Assembly: GCA_021775315.1 (NCBI GenBank)
Contig: JAJFIC010000064.1
Span: forward strand, 1 to 64,000
Length of the DNA stretch: 64,000 nt
Source: Paracoccaceae bacterium
Lineage (GTDB): Bacteria > Pseudomonadota > Alphaproteobacteria > Rhodobacterales > Rhodobacteraceae
Direction of reading: 5' to 3'
Every line of letters starts with the position of its first letter. The first letter of the stretch is position 1. Below, in pieces: positions 36,979 to 46,037 of the stretch. The position numbers and the translations under genes are program-made. The notes beneath the pieces were generated by a model, which worked only from the letters and a program-made list of their open reading frames with translations, did no database searches and was not told where the DNA came from.

Positions 36979-38244
36979 TCAGAGCCATTCTGGCACTGTA
37001 TCGCGGTTTATCATTTCGTCAAAGGTCGGACGACGTCGAATGACGGCAAATTGATCGCCCTGAACCAGAACCTCGGGGATCAGCGGGCGGGCGTTGTATT
37101 CAGACGCCATCGCAGCGCCATAAGCCCCGGCGGAACGAAAGGCGACCAGATCATCAGCACCAAGTGGTGGCATGTGGCGTTGACGCGCAAATGTGTCACC
37201 GCTTTCACAAACCGGGCCGACAATATCGACAAGCGATTGTTCGATGCCGGGTGAGGGTTCGGCCACCGGAATGATATCGTGATGCGCCTCATACATGGCC
37301 GGGCGGATCAGATCGTTCATTGCAGCATCAAGGATCAGAAAATCACGACCTTCACCGTGTTTAAGATAGATCACGGAACTGACCATCAGCCCGGCATTGC
37401 CAGCAATCAGGCGGCCCGGCTCGATCTCGATTTCACAGCCCAGGTCACCGACGGTTCTGCGGATGACGTCGCCATATTCCAACGGCAACGGTGGTGCCTC
37501 GTTTGAGCGCGCATAGGGAATGCCCAACCCGCCACCAAGGTCCAGCCGTTTAATAGTGTGGCCGTCGCTACGCAATTGATGCGTAAGCTCGGCGACTTTT
37601 GTAAACGCCGCCTCATAAGGCGTCAGATCGGTCAATTGCGAGCCGATATGCACATCAATACCGATCACCTCGATCCCCGGCAGGGCCGCCGCCTGTCGGT
37701 AGGCTTCGCGGGCTTTGGCGATCGGGATGCCGAATTTATTCTCGGACTTTCCGGTCGCAATCTTGGCATGGGTTTTGGCGTCAACATCCGGGTTGACCCG
37801 GATCGTGATGGGCGCGGTTTTACCAAGGCTTGTGGCGATCTGGCTGAGGGCGATCAGTTCCGGCTCGCTTTCAACATTGAACTGGCGGATGCCACCGTTC
37901 AGCGCCATTTGCATTTCTTCGCGGGTTTTGCCGACACCGGAAAACACGATACGATCACCGGGGACACCAGCCGCGCGGGCTTTGGCATATTCACCGCCGG
38001 ATACGACGTCAATGCCAGCCCCGAGATCCGCCATCAACTTGAGGATCGCAAGGTTTCCGTTCGCCTTCATCGCATAACAGATCAGGTGATCCATATCCGC
38101 CAACGCCTCTTCAAACAGGCGGTAGTGGCGGCGAAATGTGGCGGCAGAATACACATAAAACGGCGTGCCAACAGCGCGGGCAATGTCAGAAATTGCCACA
38201 TCTTCGGCGTGCAACTGGCCGTCACGATACAAAAAATGGTCCAT
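36979..38244 (-). CDS. lysA: Diaminopimelate decarboxylase
   Basis: A 421-residue fold-type III PLP enzyme that makes L-lysine from meso-diaminopimelate. The PLP lysine is Lys60 in CYAMKANGN; HIGSQLTD and GGGLGIPY bind the phosphate; VGPVCESGDTFA carries the active-site Cys contributed to the partner subunit. It starts 1 base after the DUF2834 gene stop and continues the argH-lptM-lysA block. Confidence 0.96.
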   Translation of the reverse strand: MDHFLYRDGQLHAEDVAISDIARAVGTPFYVYSAATFRRHYRLFEEALADMDHLICYAMKANGNLAILKLMADLGAGIDVVSGGEYAKARAAGVPGDRIVFSGVGKTREEMQMALNGGIRQFNVESEPELIALSQIATSLGKTAPITIRVNPDVDAKTHAKIATGKSENKFGIPIAKAREAYRQAAALPGIEVIGIDVHIGSQLTDLTPYEAAFTKVAELTHQLRSDGHTIKRLDLGGGLGIPYARSNEAPPLPLEYGDVIRRTVGDLGCEIEIEPGRLIAGNAGLMVSSVIYLKHGEGRDFLILDAAMNDLIRPAMYEAHHDIIPVAEPSPGIEQSLVDIVGPVCESGDTFARQRHMPPLGADDLVAFRSAGAYGAAMASEYNARPLIPEVLVQGDQFAVIRRRPTFDEMINRDTVPEWL

Positions 38245-38245
38245 G

Positions 38246-38563
38246 TCAGGTCACCGGGCGGGTTCGTAGAAAAAGAAAAAGCGGCAGGGCGCAGGAAACC
38301 CCGATCAAATAGATCGCGGGCAGGCAGATTAACACCCAATAATCCTTGCGAACGTAAGTTTCCGCAACGATCCAGACATTCAGCGCAATGGCCGAGATTA
38401 ACAGGTCGTAATAAAGACCAGTCGTGGCCCCATTTGCCTTCCACGCGGCGATCAGGCTGCTCAGATCAACGCCGTTTTCCTGCATCCACGGGAAATATGC
38501 CATCATCGGGACAATAGTGCCTAAAATGGCAAGGCCCAGATAAATCATGCGCAGAATTGACAT
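38246..38563 (-). CDS. DUF2834 membrane protein
   Basis: A 105-residue protein with three membrane helices matching DUF2834 (YLGLAILGTIVPMMAYFPWMQENG, then DLLISAIALNVWIVAE). Its function is unknown. GGGG precedes the ATG and lysA begins one base after the stop. Confidence 0.78.
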   Translation of the reverse strand: MSILRMIYLGLAILGTIVPMMAYFPWMQENGVDLSSLIAAWKANGATTGLYYDLLISAIALNVWIVAETYVRKDYWVLICLPAIYLIGVSCALPLFLFLRTRPVT

Positions 38564-38613
38564 TTTCGCCCCATTCCCCGGCGCAAGTGAAACGCCCGAG
38601 ACTGACGCCTACC

Positions 38614-39183
38614 CTATTCCACACGGATATGGAATATCGACCATATCCAATTGTCATCTGACATATCTGCCAGATCGGCGCGTTCAGCGCGGGCAAAAAC
38701 GATCTGGGTCGGGCCGAAATCGCCAATGCCAAACATTTTGCCATCACGCATGTAGGCTACGACCGCACCCTGTGCGATCATCTGTTCATACGATGTTTCA
38801 ACCGCATAACCGTCCAGCGCCTGAACGGTCACTGCGCCGCCAACGGCCCCGGCTGCGGCCAAAACATCAGCCAATAGCGGTCCGGTAAAGCTGTGAATCG
38901 GACCGCCTTTGGGAAAATCGGCCTTAACCGTTACGGCGTTCAGAGCTTTGAGGTCGTCAAAGGTGAACGTATAGGCGCGATCAAATTCGACATCAAAAAA
39001 CCCAAGGAATTTATCCGCTTCTTCATCAAAGCCGCCCCGGTTCGGGCTGCCGACCTGCCCGGTGACGGTCAGCAATACTGGCCCTTCGCCTGCCTGTGCA
39101 ATCGGCGCGCCGAACGGCAGCGTGGCAAGCAAAAGGGCAATTGTCAGGGCAACGAGTTTCAATAGTTCAGTAACAGCGCGCAT
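38614..39183 (-). CDS. Exported molybdopterin-binding-domain-like protein
   Basis: A 189-residue exported protein with a signal peptide (about 1-31). The mature part reads LLTVTGQVG...FDDLKALNAVTVKADFP...FTGPLLADVLAAAG...VQALDGYAVE, the layout of the oxidoreductase molybdopterin-binding (sulphite-oxidase-like) fold in its short, cofactor-poor form. The Cys that ligates Mo in true sulphite oxidases is absent, so it probably does not bind Mo. GGAG precedes the ATG. Confidence 0.78.
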   Translation of the reverse strand: MRAVTELLKLVALTIALLLATLPFGAPIAQAGEGPVLLTVTGQVGSPNRGGFDEEADKFLGFFDVEFDRAYTFTFDDLKALNAVTVKADFPKGGPIHSFTGPLLADVLAAAGAVGGAVTVQALDGYAVETSYEQMIAQGAVVAYMRDGKMFGIGDFGPTQIVFARAERADLADMSDDNWIWSIFHIRVE

Positions 39184-39210
39184 GGAATTCTCCGATGGTC
39201 AGGCCCGGCG

Positions 39211-39321
39211 TCAGCCCGTGGTTGTCGCGGTTTTCGCCGGGGGCGTCAGCGGCTCGCCGTCGATACCACAGCCAGCCAAAATTAAAGTTCCGCACAGCAC
39301 CAGTGCAAAAATCCGTGTCAT
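39211..39321 (-). CDS. lptM: Small LptM-like lipoprotein
   Basis: A 36-residue lipoprotein. A short signal sequence ([17 protein letters not shown]) ends in the lipobox LAGC, so Cys18 would be acylated; [11 protein letters not shown] follows, matching the LptM (YifL) pattern of Cys-Gly-x-x-Gly-x-Pro-Leu. LptM assists assembly of the LptD/E lipopolysaccharide translocon in enterobacteria. The ATG overlaps the argH stop (ATGA). The argH-lptM-lysA order is common in proteobacteria. Confidence 0.75.
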   Translation of the reverse strand: MTRIFALVLCGTLILAGCGIDGEPLTPPAKTATTTG

Positions 39322-40712
39322 CCCAACACCTCTTTCCAGCGAGCGATCTGGGCGCGGACAAGGTCCGGGGCCGTGCCGCCATAGCTTGTTCTACTTTGGG
39401 TGGAATTGTAAACACCCAATACATCGTACACCTGTGGCGTGATCTCCGCACAGACGCTTTGCATATCTTCTAGCACCAAGTCCGGCAAATCACAGCCCTT
39501 GTCCTCGGCCAGTTTGACCAGCGCACCGGTGACGTGGTGCGCCTCGCGGAACGGCATGTTCAGGCTGCGCACCAACCAATCCGCCAGATCGGTGGCCGTG
39601 GAAAAACCGCTGGCTGCTGCGGTTTCCAGTTCCGCCTTGTTGGGCGTAAGGTCTTGAACCATGCCGGTCATCGCGGCCAGTGCCAGCATCAGGCTGTCAG
39701 CAGCGTCGAACACTTGTTCCTTATCTTCCTGCATGTCCTTGGAATAGGTCAGCGGCAAACCTTTCATGATCGTCAAAAGGGCGACCAATGCGCCGTTGAT
39801 GCGGCCAACCTTGGCCCGGATCAGCTCAGCCGCATCCGGGTTTTTCTTTTGCGGCATGATGCTGGAACCAGTGGAAAACCGGTCAGACAGCGTCACAAAA
39901 CGAAACTGGGCCGAGGACCAGATCACCAGTTCTTCGGCAAACCGCGACAGGTGCGTCGCGCAAATTGACGACGCCGCCAGAAAATCGAGCGCAAAGTCAC
40001 GATCAGATACCGCATCGAGCGAATTCGCAGAAGGTCGGTCAAAACCCAATGCCGCCGCCGTCATATGCCGATCTATGGGAAAAGACGTACCAGCAAGGGC
40101 AGCAGCCCCCAGCGGGCTTTCGTTCATGCGGGCGCGGGCATCTTTCATCCGCGACAGATCGCGGCCAAACATTTCCACATAGGCCATCATGTGATGACCC
40201 CAAGTCACCGGCTGGGCCACTTGCAGATGAGTGAAACCCGGCATGACCATATCAGCGCCTGCATCTGCCTGCGCCAGAAACGACCGGATCAGGGCCTGCA
40301 ATCCTTCAATCGCGGCATCCAGTTGGTCGCGGACCCACAGTTTGAAATCTGTCGCCACCTGATCGTTGCGCGACCGCGCCGTGTGCAAACGCCCGGCAGG
40401 TTCGCCGATCAGCGCGGTTAACCGTGCTTCGACGTTCATATGGATGTCTTCAAGCGCGGTTGAGTATTCAAACGTTCCGCTATCGATTTCTGACAACACT
40501 GTGAGCAGGCCTTCCCTGATGGCCTTTGCATCGTTATCGGTAATGATACCTTTGGCTGCCAACATCTGCGCATGGGCGCGCGAACCTTCAATGTCCTGAC
40601 GGGCCATACGCTTGTCAAAACCGATCGATGCGTTAATCGCCTCCATGATCGCATCAGGACCTTGGGCAAAGCGACCGCCCCACATTGCGTTAGATGATTT
40701 ACTGTTGGTCAT
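39318..40712 (-). CDS. argH: Argininosuccinate lyase
   Basis: A 464-residue fumarase/aspartase superfamily enzyme that splits argininosuccinate into arginine and fumarate. [10 protein letters not shown] starts the domain, [13 protein letters not shown] and [13 protein letters not shown] (the superfamily signature with the mobile catalytic loop) follow. The ATG at 40712 follows GAGAGAG; a longer frame adds 53 unlikely residues. It is divergent from the TlpA gene, with only 28 bp between the two start codons. Confidence 0.96.
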   Translation of the reverse strand: MTNSKSSNAMWGGRFAQGPDAIMEAINASIGFDKRMARQDIEGSRAHAQMLAAKGIITDNDAKAIREGLLTVLSEIDSGTFEYSTALEDIHMNVEARLTALIGEPAGRLHTARSRNDQVATDFKLWVRDQLDAAIEGLQALIRSFLAQADAGADMVMPGFTHLQVAQPVTWGHHMMAYVEMFGRDLSRMKDARARMNESPLGAAALAGTSFPIDRHMTAAALGFDRPSANSLDAVSDRDFALDFLAASSICATHLSRFAEELVIWSSAQFRFVTLSDRFSTGSSIMPQKKNPDAAELIRAKVGRINGALVALLTIMKGLPLTYSKDMQEDKEQVFDAADSLMLALAAMTGMVQDLTPNKAELETAAASGFSTATDLADWLVRSLNMPFREAHHVTGALVKLAEDKGCDLPDLVLEDMQSVCAEITPQVYDVLGVYNSTQSRTSYGGTAPDLVRAQIARWKEVLG

Positions 40713-40740
40713 ATTTACTCTCTCGTGCAGGAGACCCGCG

Positions 40741-41316
40741 ATGATCCGAACTATTTCTTCAGCCGTGCTATACGTCGCCTTGGCGTTTGGTGCAAACCCT
40801 CTGCTGGCCGAACCCCTTAGTCGCGACGCGATGATGGAATTGCGGCAAGGCGACATGCGCAAACTGGCCATTCATGCTGAGGCTGAAAAGCTGCCGGTAT
40901 TCACATTACTGGACATGGACGAAGGTGAGCATTCGCTGGATGAATTCAAAGGCAAATATGTGCTGATGAATTTTTGGGCAACATGGTGCGCACCCTGTCG
41001 CAAAGAAATGCCAGCCCTTGATGCATTACAACGCGACCTTGGCAGTGATGCGTTTGAGGTGGTGCTGATCGCTGCCGGACGCAATCCGAAACCCGCAATC
41101 AAGAAATTCTTTGATGAGGCCGAGATTAATACCCTGAAAACGCTGCGGGACCCGACCCAGCAATTGGCCAACCTGATGGGTGTTTTTGGCTTGCCAGTTA
41201 CAGTTATTCTAGATCCCGAGGGCATGGAAATCGCACGTATGCGCGGCGACGCCAACTGGCATTCAGACGAGGCCGTGGCCTTTCTGACGGCATTGGTAGA
41301 AGGCGCGGCACCTTAA
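40741..41316 (+). CDS. TlpA-family thiol:disulphide interchange protein
   Basis: A 191-residue periplasmic thioredoxin-like protein. A signal peptide or anchor covers about residues 1-23. The active site is WCAPC (Cys83, Cys86) in [17 protein letters not shown], and the cis-Pro loop is [10 protein letters not shown]. It would reduce disulphides in exported proteins such as cytochromes c or copper proteins. AGGAG lies shortly before the ATG. Divergent from argH. Confidence 0.9.
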   Translation: MIRTISSAVLYVALAFGANPLLAEPLSRDAMMELRQGDMRKLAIHAEAEKLPVFTLLDMDEGEHSLDEFKGKYVLMNFWATWCAPCRKEMPALDALQRDLGSDAFEVVLIAAGRNPKPAIKKFFDEAEINTLKTLRDPTQQLANLMGVFGLPVTVILDPEGMEIARMRGDANWHSDEAVAFLTALVEGAAP

Positions 41317-41445
41317 ACAACAAGCCCGCCGTTGGCTTGGATCGCTGCCTCCGGCCTTCCTCTAACGTCAGGGGCGTCCGTTATTGACAAGCCAGGGCGG
41401 CTGTTTCACCGTTCGCAATGTGTTCAACCGACCGAAAGGGCGACC

Positions 41446-41844
41446 GTGCCTCTTGAGATCCTTTTGCCGCTGGTTGTTTTAGGCATCAGCGGCATCGTTT
41501 TGCTGATCCGGCTGCTGCGCCCAACGCCCGACTTGCGTTTTGACGATACAGAAGTTGCAACCGTGATGTGGAACCACAGGAATCACGATGCCCCGGCCAT
41601 TGCGACCCATCTGAACATGGCGGGCAGCCACGCACTGATCGAAACCGCAAAGGGGTGTGGGTTGTTGTGGTCATTTGGGGCAGACCCGGTGTCGCGTCTG
41701 CTAGATCATCCCTTTGATCTGGTCGAGGCCGGTTTGCATGTCCAGATCAACACCCATGATTTCACCGCACCAGTGATAGATATTGGGTTTTCAGACGCGG
41801 CTGAGCAGGCTGAATGGGTAGAACTTTTGAAAGCTAAATCATGA
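41446..41844 (+). CDS. Hypothetical protein with N-terminal membrane anchor
   Basis: A 132-residue protein with one N-terminal helix (VPLEILLPLVVLGISGIVLLI) and a soluble domain of about 100 residues that I do not recognise (ATVMWNHRNHDAPAIATHLN, DFTAPVIDIGFSD). GTG start 5 bases after AAAGGG. It overlaps the next gene by ATGA, so it probably works with or beside the sterol desaturase-like enzyme. Confidence 0.7.
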   Translation: MPLEILLPLVVLGISGIVLLIRLLRPTPDLRFDDTEVATVMWNHRNHDAPAIATHLNMAGSHALIETAKGCGLLWSFGADPVSRLLDHPFDLVEAGLHVQINTHDFTAPVIDIGFSDAAEQAEWVELLKAKS

Positions 41845-42764
41845 GCACACTAAGTTATCCAGACGTGGTGAATTATACGGTGCCGCTTTTTATTGTCGCC
41901 ATTTTGATCGAGCTTGGTTGGATCAAATGGAAAGGTCGCGGCGGGCGTTGTGAAACCCGCGACGCGCTGACCTCGTTGCTGATGGGGGCCGGTAATGTGG
42001 CCTCGGGGATTGTTCTGGCCTTTGTTGCCTTGGGATTTTTCGGCTGGTTGTGGCAATTTCGTTTGCTCGATCTGGGTGCCAGCCTTTGGGTGGTGGCGCT
42101 GTGTTTTGTTCTTGATGACCTCAGATATTACTGGGTGCATCGCTATGGCCACACCATACGCTGGGTTTGGGCAAGCCATGTGAACCACCATTCCAGCCAG
42201 CATTACAATCTGTCGACGGCCTTGCGCCAGACATGGACCGGAACGTTCACCATGATGATGGTAATGCGTGCGCCACTTTTGTTGTTGGGGTTCCATCCGG
42301 CGATGATTGTTTTTGCTGGCGGACTGAACCTGATCTATCAGTTCTGGATCCATACCGAGGCAATCAACAAGATGCCCAAATGGTTTGAGGCGGTGATGAA
42401 CACCCCGTCGCACCACCGGGTGCATCACGGTCGCAACGCCCAGTATCTGGACGCGAATTATGCCGGGGTTTTCATTGTCTGGGACAAGATGTTCGGCACA
42501 TTTGTTCCTGAACAGGCGGATGAAAAGGTCGAATACGGGCTGGTGCAGAATCTTGCCACGTTCAACCCGTTAAGGGTGGCGTTTCATGAATGGATTGGCT
42601 TGTTTCGCGACGTTTTCCAGCCCGGTATCAATCTGCGCGCCCGGTTTTTATACGCCTTTGGCCCGCCCGGCTGGAGCCATGACAACAGCCGCGACACGTC
42701 TTTGGCGATCAAGGCCAAACATGTGGAACGACATCCCGAAGATGCCGGAAAGCCGGGGCTTTAG
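41841..42764 (+). CDS. Sterol desaturase/fatty acid hydroxylase family protein
   Basis: A 307-residue membrane di-iron enzyme. Four to five helices surround the histidine boxes: YYWVHRYGH, HVNHHSSQHYN, and HHRVHHGRN with a further His in FWIHTEAI. The family hydroxylates or desaturates sterols, carotenoids or ether lipids; which substrate applies cannot be read. Overlaps the preceding 132-residue gene by 4 bases. Confidence 0.87.
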   Translation: MSTLSYPDVVNYTVPLFIVAILIELGWIKWKGRGGRCETRDALTSLLMGAGNVASGIVLAFVALGFFGWLWQFRLLDLGASLWVVALCFVLDDLRYYWVHRYGHTIRWVWASHVNHHSSQHYNLSTALRQTWTGTFTMMMVMRAPLLLLGFHPAMIVFAGGLNLIYQFWIHTEAINKMPKWFEAVMNTPSHHRVHHGRNAQYLDANYAGVFIVWDKMFGTFVPEQADEKVEYGLVQNLATFNPLRVAFHEWIGLFRDVFQPGINLRARFLYAFGPPGWSHDNSRDTSLAIKAKHVERHPEDAGKPGL

Positions 42765-42937
42765 GGCCAGCGATGCGCTCACGCCTGTTTGTGATCTACA
42801 ATCAAAAACAGTTGCGCCGGGCCGACGACGCCTGAACGGCGCGTCGGCGGGAATGCCGATCTGACCGGGGGGATCATGTGGCGAATTTCGCAATATTCAG
42901 GTCGGATTGAGTATTTGTAGAACAATGAATTGCGCGG

Positions 42938-43504
42938 TTACAGACGTTGAACCGCCTTATGGCGCGGGCAGGTTGTGATGTGGTCGTTGACCATGCCGAC
43001 GGCCTCCATAAACGCATAGACGATTGTTGGGCCGCAGAATTTGAACCCCGCCTTCTTGAGGTCTTTGGATATTTGCGTTGAAAGCGGTGTTGAGGGTGGA
43101 ACTTCGCGTTCTGTTTTGAAGTTGGTTTGCAGGGGTTTGCCATCCATATAGCGCCAAAGAAATTGGTCGAACCCTTCTTTTGCGTCGATTTCCTGCCAGG
43201 CGCGGGCATTGCCGATCGTGGCTTCGATTTTTCCGCGATGGCGCACAATGCCTTTGTCCTGCAACAGCCGGGCGATTTCCTTTTCGCCGTATTCTGCAAC
43301 TTTGTTTGGGTCGAACTGGTCAAACCCGTCGCGAAACGCATCACGCTTTTTCAGGATGGTGATCCAGCTCAGGCCCGCCTGAAACCCGTCGAGAATCAGT
43401 TTCTCCCACAGGGCGCGGCTGTCGTATTCCGGCACACCCCATTCGGTATCGTGGTAATTCACATAAATCGCCTCGGTTCCGCACCAGCTGCAACTTTCCG
43501 CCAT
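42938..43504 (-). CDS. tag: DNA-3-methyladenine glycosylase I
   Basis: A 188-residue helix-hairpin-helix base-excision enzyme that removes 3-methyladenine from DNA. The Tag signature is present: SCSWCGTEAIYVNYHDTEWGVP at the N-terminus, DGFQAGLSWITIL, and the C-terminal zinc motif DHITTCPRH. GGAG precedes the ATG. Monocistronic, divergent from the EAL gene. Confidence 0.93.
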   Translation of the reverse strand: MAESCSWCGTEAIYVNYHDTEWGVPEYDSRALWEKLILDGFQAGLSWITILKKRDAFRDGFDQFDPNKVAEYGEKEIARLLQDKGIVRHRGKIEATIGNARAWQEIDAKEGFDQFLWRYMDGKPLQTNFKTEREVPPSTPLSTQISKDLKKAGFKFCGPTIVYAFMEAVGMVNDHITTCPRHKAVQRL

Positions 43505-43651
43505 TTAATGTCTCCGAATCAACCCGTTACGCCTTTGTAAAGCATTTTAGCAAAATTAGAACAAAAAGCGAATATTTACGGTTTCTTCAGATGTTTGTCG
43601 CCAATGTGACTTTGGTTATGCAGCTCGTTTGTTTTGAAAAGGAACCAAACC

Positions 43652-44482
43652 ATGGAAGCAGTGGCAGCGAATTTCGGCGCAGAGTTGGACAGCCCGTTGG
43701 CCTATGCGATGTCGGGCCGCGACAAGAACATCCATCAGATGATCGAAACTGCGATCCGGCAGAAAGATGTATTACTGGCTTATCAGCCCGTGGTTTCTGC
43801 AACCAACCCCGACAGACCTGCGTTTTATGAAGGGTTGATTCGCATTCTGGACGAAGATCACAATATTCTACCGGCCGGCGATTTCATGCACGTTGCCGAA
43901 ACCCGCGAGGTCGGGCGCATTATTGACTGTCTGGCGCTTGAACTTGGTTTAAACGAACTTTTGCACCAGCCGTCGCTGCGATTGTCGATCAACATGTCCG
44001 CGCGCAGTATCGGATATCCGCGCTGGATGGAGGTGCTGAACCAAGGTCTGTCACGTGACAGCACAATCGCCGAGCGGCTCATTCTGGAAATCACCGAATC
44101 GTCTGCCATGATCATGCCGGAGTTGGTGACAGTTTTTATGGCCGATATGCACCGGCGCGGCATCAGTTTTGCGCTGGACGATTTTGGCGCCGGATTCACG
44201 GCCTTTCGCTATCTCAAAGAATTCTATTTCGACATTGTAAAAATAGACGGCTCTTTCATCCGCGACATCCATCAGGACGCCAATAATCAGGTGCTGACCG
44301 CTGCTTTGGTTTCCATTGGCCAGCATTTTGACATGCTGACAGTTGCTGAAGCGGTCGAACAACCGGAAGAGGCTGCTTTTTTGCAAGCCGCCGGGTTTGA
44401 CTGTTTGCAGGGATATTATTTTGGTGTGCCAACGACGATGCCGGTTTGGCACAAAGACAAGGACCGCCGCGCCGCGTCGTAA
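43652..44482 (+). CDS. EAL-domain cyclic-di-GMP phosphodiesterase
   Basis: A 276-residue stand-alone EAL protein. Catalytic and metal residues are all present: YEGLIR (EAL position), INMSARS (Asn), LEITES (Glu), ALDDFGAGF (Asp-Asp), VKIDGSF (Lys), VAEAVEQ (Glu) and LQGYYFG (Gln). No GGDEF or sensor domain is attached, so its input must come from elsewhere. It should hydrolyse c-di-GMP and favour motility over attachment. I chose the ATG at 43652, 8 bases after AAGGA. Confidence 0.88.
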   Translation: MEAVAANFGAELDSPLAYAMSGRDKNIHQMIETAIRQKDVLLAYQPVVSATNPDRPAFYEGLIRILDEDHNILPAGDFMHVAETREVGRIIDCLALELGLNELLHQPSLRLSINMSARSIGYPRWMEVLNQGLSRDSTIAERLILEITESSAMIMPELVTVFMADMHRRGISFALDDFGAGFTAFRYLKEFYFDIVKIDGSFIRDIHQDANNQVLTAALVSIGQHFDMLTVAEAVEQPEEAAFLQAAGFDCLQGYYFGVPTTMPVWHKDKDRRAAS

Positions 44483-44652
44483 CTGACCGGCTACATGTCC
44501 GCGCCCGCGCCGCGCAAACTGTATGCAATGGTATATGATTCGCTGTGCGCTGCGTCATGAAACTGGCGGCAGAGGCACAAAACGGATCGGAAAAGTAATT
44601 TAATTTTCCTATCTTTTCTTCTTGCGCAACTTTTCAAAACATTCTATCCGGT

Positions 44653-44673
44653 TCTCGCAATTATGATGCGAGA
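44653..44673. promoter_or_regulatory. Inverted repeat in phaA upstream region
   Basis: TCTCGCA and TGCGAGA are perfect 7-base arms around a 7-base centre, about 84 bases before the phaA start. It could be an operator or a hairpin in the leader. It lies upstream of the PhaR-type palindrome at 44710. Confidence 0.35.
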
Positions 44674-44709
44674 CCGAATGTGCTGACAACTACTCCGAAT
44701 GGATTTATG

Positions 44710-44720
44710 CTGCACCGCAG
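44710..44720. promoter_or_regulatory. CTGC-N3-GCAG palindrome, candidate PhaR operator
   Basis: CTGCACCGCAG is a perfect inverted repeat of the form reported for PhaR binding in Paracoccus and Rhodobacter. It ends 36 bases before the phaA ATG, a position suited to repression of phaA-phaB. The same form is found before the malyl-CoA lyase gene at 27453. Confidence 0.6.
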
Positions 44721-44756
44721 AAACGAATCGGTTTCCGACATCAGAAAGGGTTGAAT

Positions 44757-45935
44757 ATGACCAATGTAGTTATCGCCTCGGCAGCACGAACAGCTGTTGG
44801 CAGTTTCAGTGGCTCCTTTGCCAACACGCCTGCCCACGATTTGGGTGCATCCGTACTTGAGGCCGTGGTCGAGCGCGCAGGCATTGCAAAGGACGAGGTT
44901 TCCGAAACGATCCTCGGGCAGGTTCTGACAGGCGGACAGGGTCAAAACCCGGCACGTCAGGCCCATATCAACGCCGGCTTGCCAATCGAAAGCGCTGCTT
45001 GGGGGATCAATCAGGTTTGTGGCTCAGGCTTACGGGCGGTCGCGCTTGGCGCACAGCATATTCAACTTGGCGACGCGGATATCGTAGCGGCAGGCGGTCA
45101 GGAAAATATGTCGATGTCACCGCATGTGGCAAACCTGCGCCCCGGTCAAAAAATGGGCGACATGAAATTCATCGATTCGATGATCCGCGACGGTCTGTGG
45201 GATGCCTTTAACGGCTACCATATGGGCAACACGGCTGAAAATGTTGCCAATCAATGGCAAATTTCGCGTGAAATGCAGGATGAATTCGCCGTTGCGTCGC
45301 AAAACAAAGCTGAAGCCGCACAAAAGGCCGGTAAGTTTGCTGATGAAATCGCCGCGTTTACTGTGAAAACCCGCAAGGGCGACATCGTGGTTGATCAGGA
45401 CGAATACATCCGCCACGGCGCCACGATGGAAGCCATGCAAAAGCTGCGCCCTGCATTCGTACGAGATGGCGGCAGCGTAACAGCGGCCAATGCGTCGGGT
45501 ATCAACGATGGCGCTGCGGCGACCTTGTTGATGAGCGCGGCCAACGCAGAAAAGCGCGGCATCCAGCCTTTGGCACGCATCGCGTCTTACGCAACCGTTG
45601 GCCTTGACCCATCCATAATGGGCGCGGGCCCGATCTTTGCGTCTCGCAAAGCGCTTGAAAAGGCCGGTTGGTCTGCCAGCGATCTTGATCTTGTGGAAGC
45701 CAACGAAGCCTTCGCAGCGCAAGCTTGTGCCGTTAACAAAGACATGGGCTGGGACCCGTCGATTGTTAACGTCAACGGCGGCGCAATCGCGATTGGCCAC
45801 CCCATCGGTGCCTCTGGTTGTCGTATTCTGAACACCCTGTTGTTTGAAATGCAGCGGCGCGATGCCAAGCGTGGCCTTGCTACGCTGTGTATCGGCGGCG
45901 GCATGGGTGTTGCCATGTGTCTTGAGCGGGACTGA
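44757..45935 (+). CDS. phaA: Acetyl-CoA acetyltransferase (beta-ketothiolase)
   Basis: A 392-residue thiolase that condenses two acetyl-CoA into acetoacetyl-CoA for polyhydroxybutyrate and the ethylmalonyl-CoA pathway. The acyl-enzyme Cys is Cys88 in [17 protein letters not shown] carries the His and [12 protein letters not shown] the second Cys. AAAGGG lies 6 bases before the ATG, which is favoured over a TTG two codons upstream. phaB follows 102 bp later. Confidence 0.95.
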   Translation: MTNVVIASAARTAVGSFSGSFANTPAHDLGASVLEAVVERAGIAKDEVSETILGQVLTGGQGQNPARQAHINAGLPIESAAWGINQVCGSGLRAVALGAQHIQLGDADIVAAGGQENMSMSPHVANLRPGQKMGDMKFIDSMIRDGLWDAFNGYHMGNTAENVANQWQISREMQDEFAVASQNKAEAAQKAGKFADEIAAFTVKTRKGDIVVDQDEYIRHGATMEAMQKLRPAFVRDGGSVTAANASGINDGAAATLLMSAANAEKRGIQPLARIASYATVGLDPSIMGAGPIFASRKALEKAGWSASDLDLVEANEAFAAQACAVNKDMGWDPSIVNVNGGAIAIGHPIGASGCRILNTLLFEMQRRDAKRGLATLCIGGGMGVAMCLERD

Positions 45936-45967
45936 TCCGCATAGCGGCCATTCCCAAATAACAACTC

Positions 45968-46005
45968 TGATCCGGGGCGCATTACGTTAAGGAAACCCCG
46001 GATCA
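45968..46005 (+). other. Hairpin between phaA and phaB
   Basis: TGATCCGGGG (45968-45977) and CCCCGGATCA (45996-46005) are perfect 10-base arms around an 18-base loop, in the spacer between phaA and phaB. It lacks a U-tract, so it is more likely an mRNA processing or stabilising structure than a full terminator. It could set different amounts of thiolase and reductase. Confidence 0.5.
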
Positions 46006-46037
46006 ATTAATCGAAAACGTTAAAAGGAATGGAAGAT

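Noticed and set aside
38614-39183. True molybdenum sulphite oxidase-type enzyme
   Set aside because: The protein is short and lacks the Mo-ligating Cys and the dimerisation domain.
46007-46025. CtrA site in the phaA-phaB spacer
   Set aside because: The two TTAA copies are 9 bases apart, not 7.
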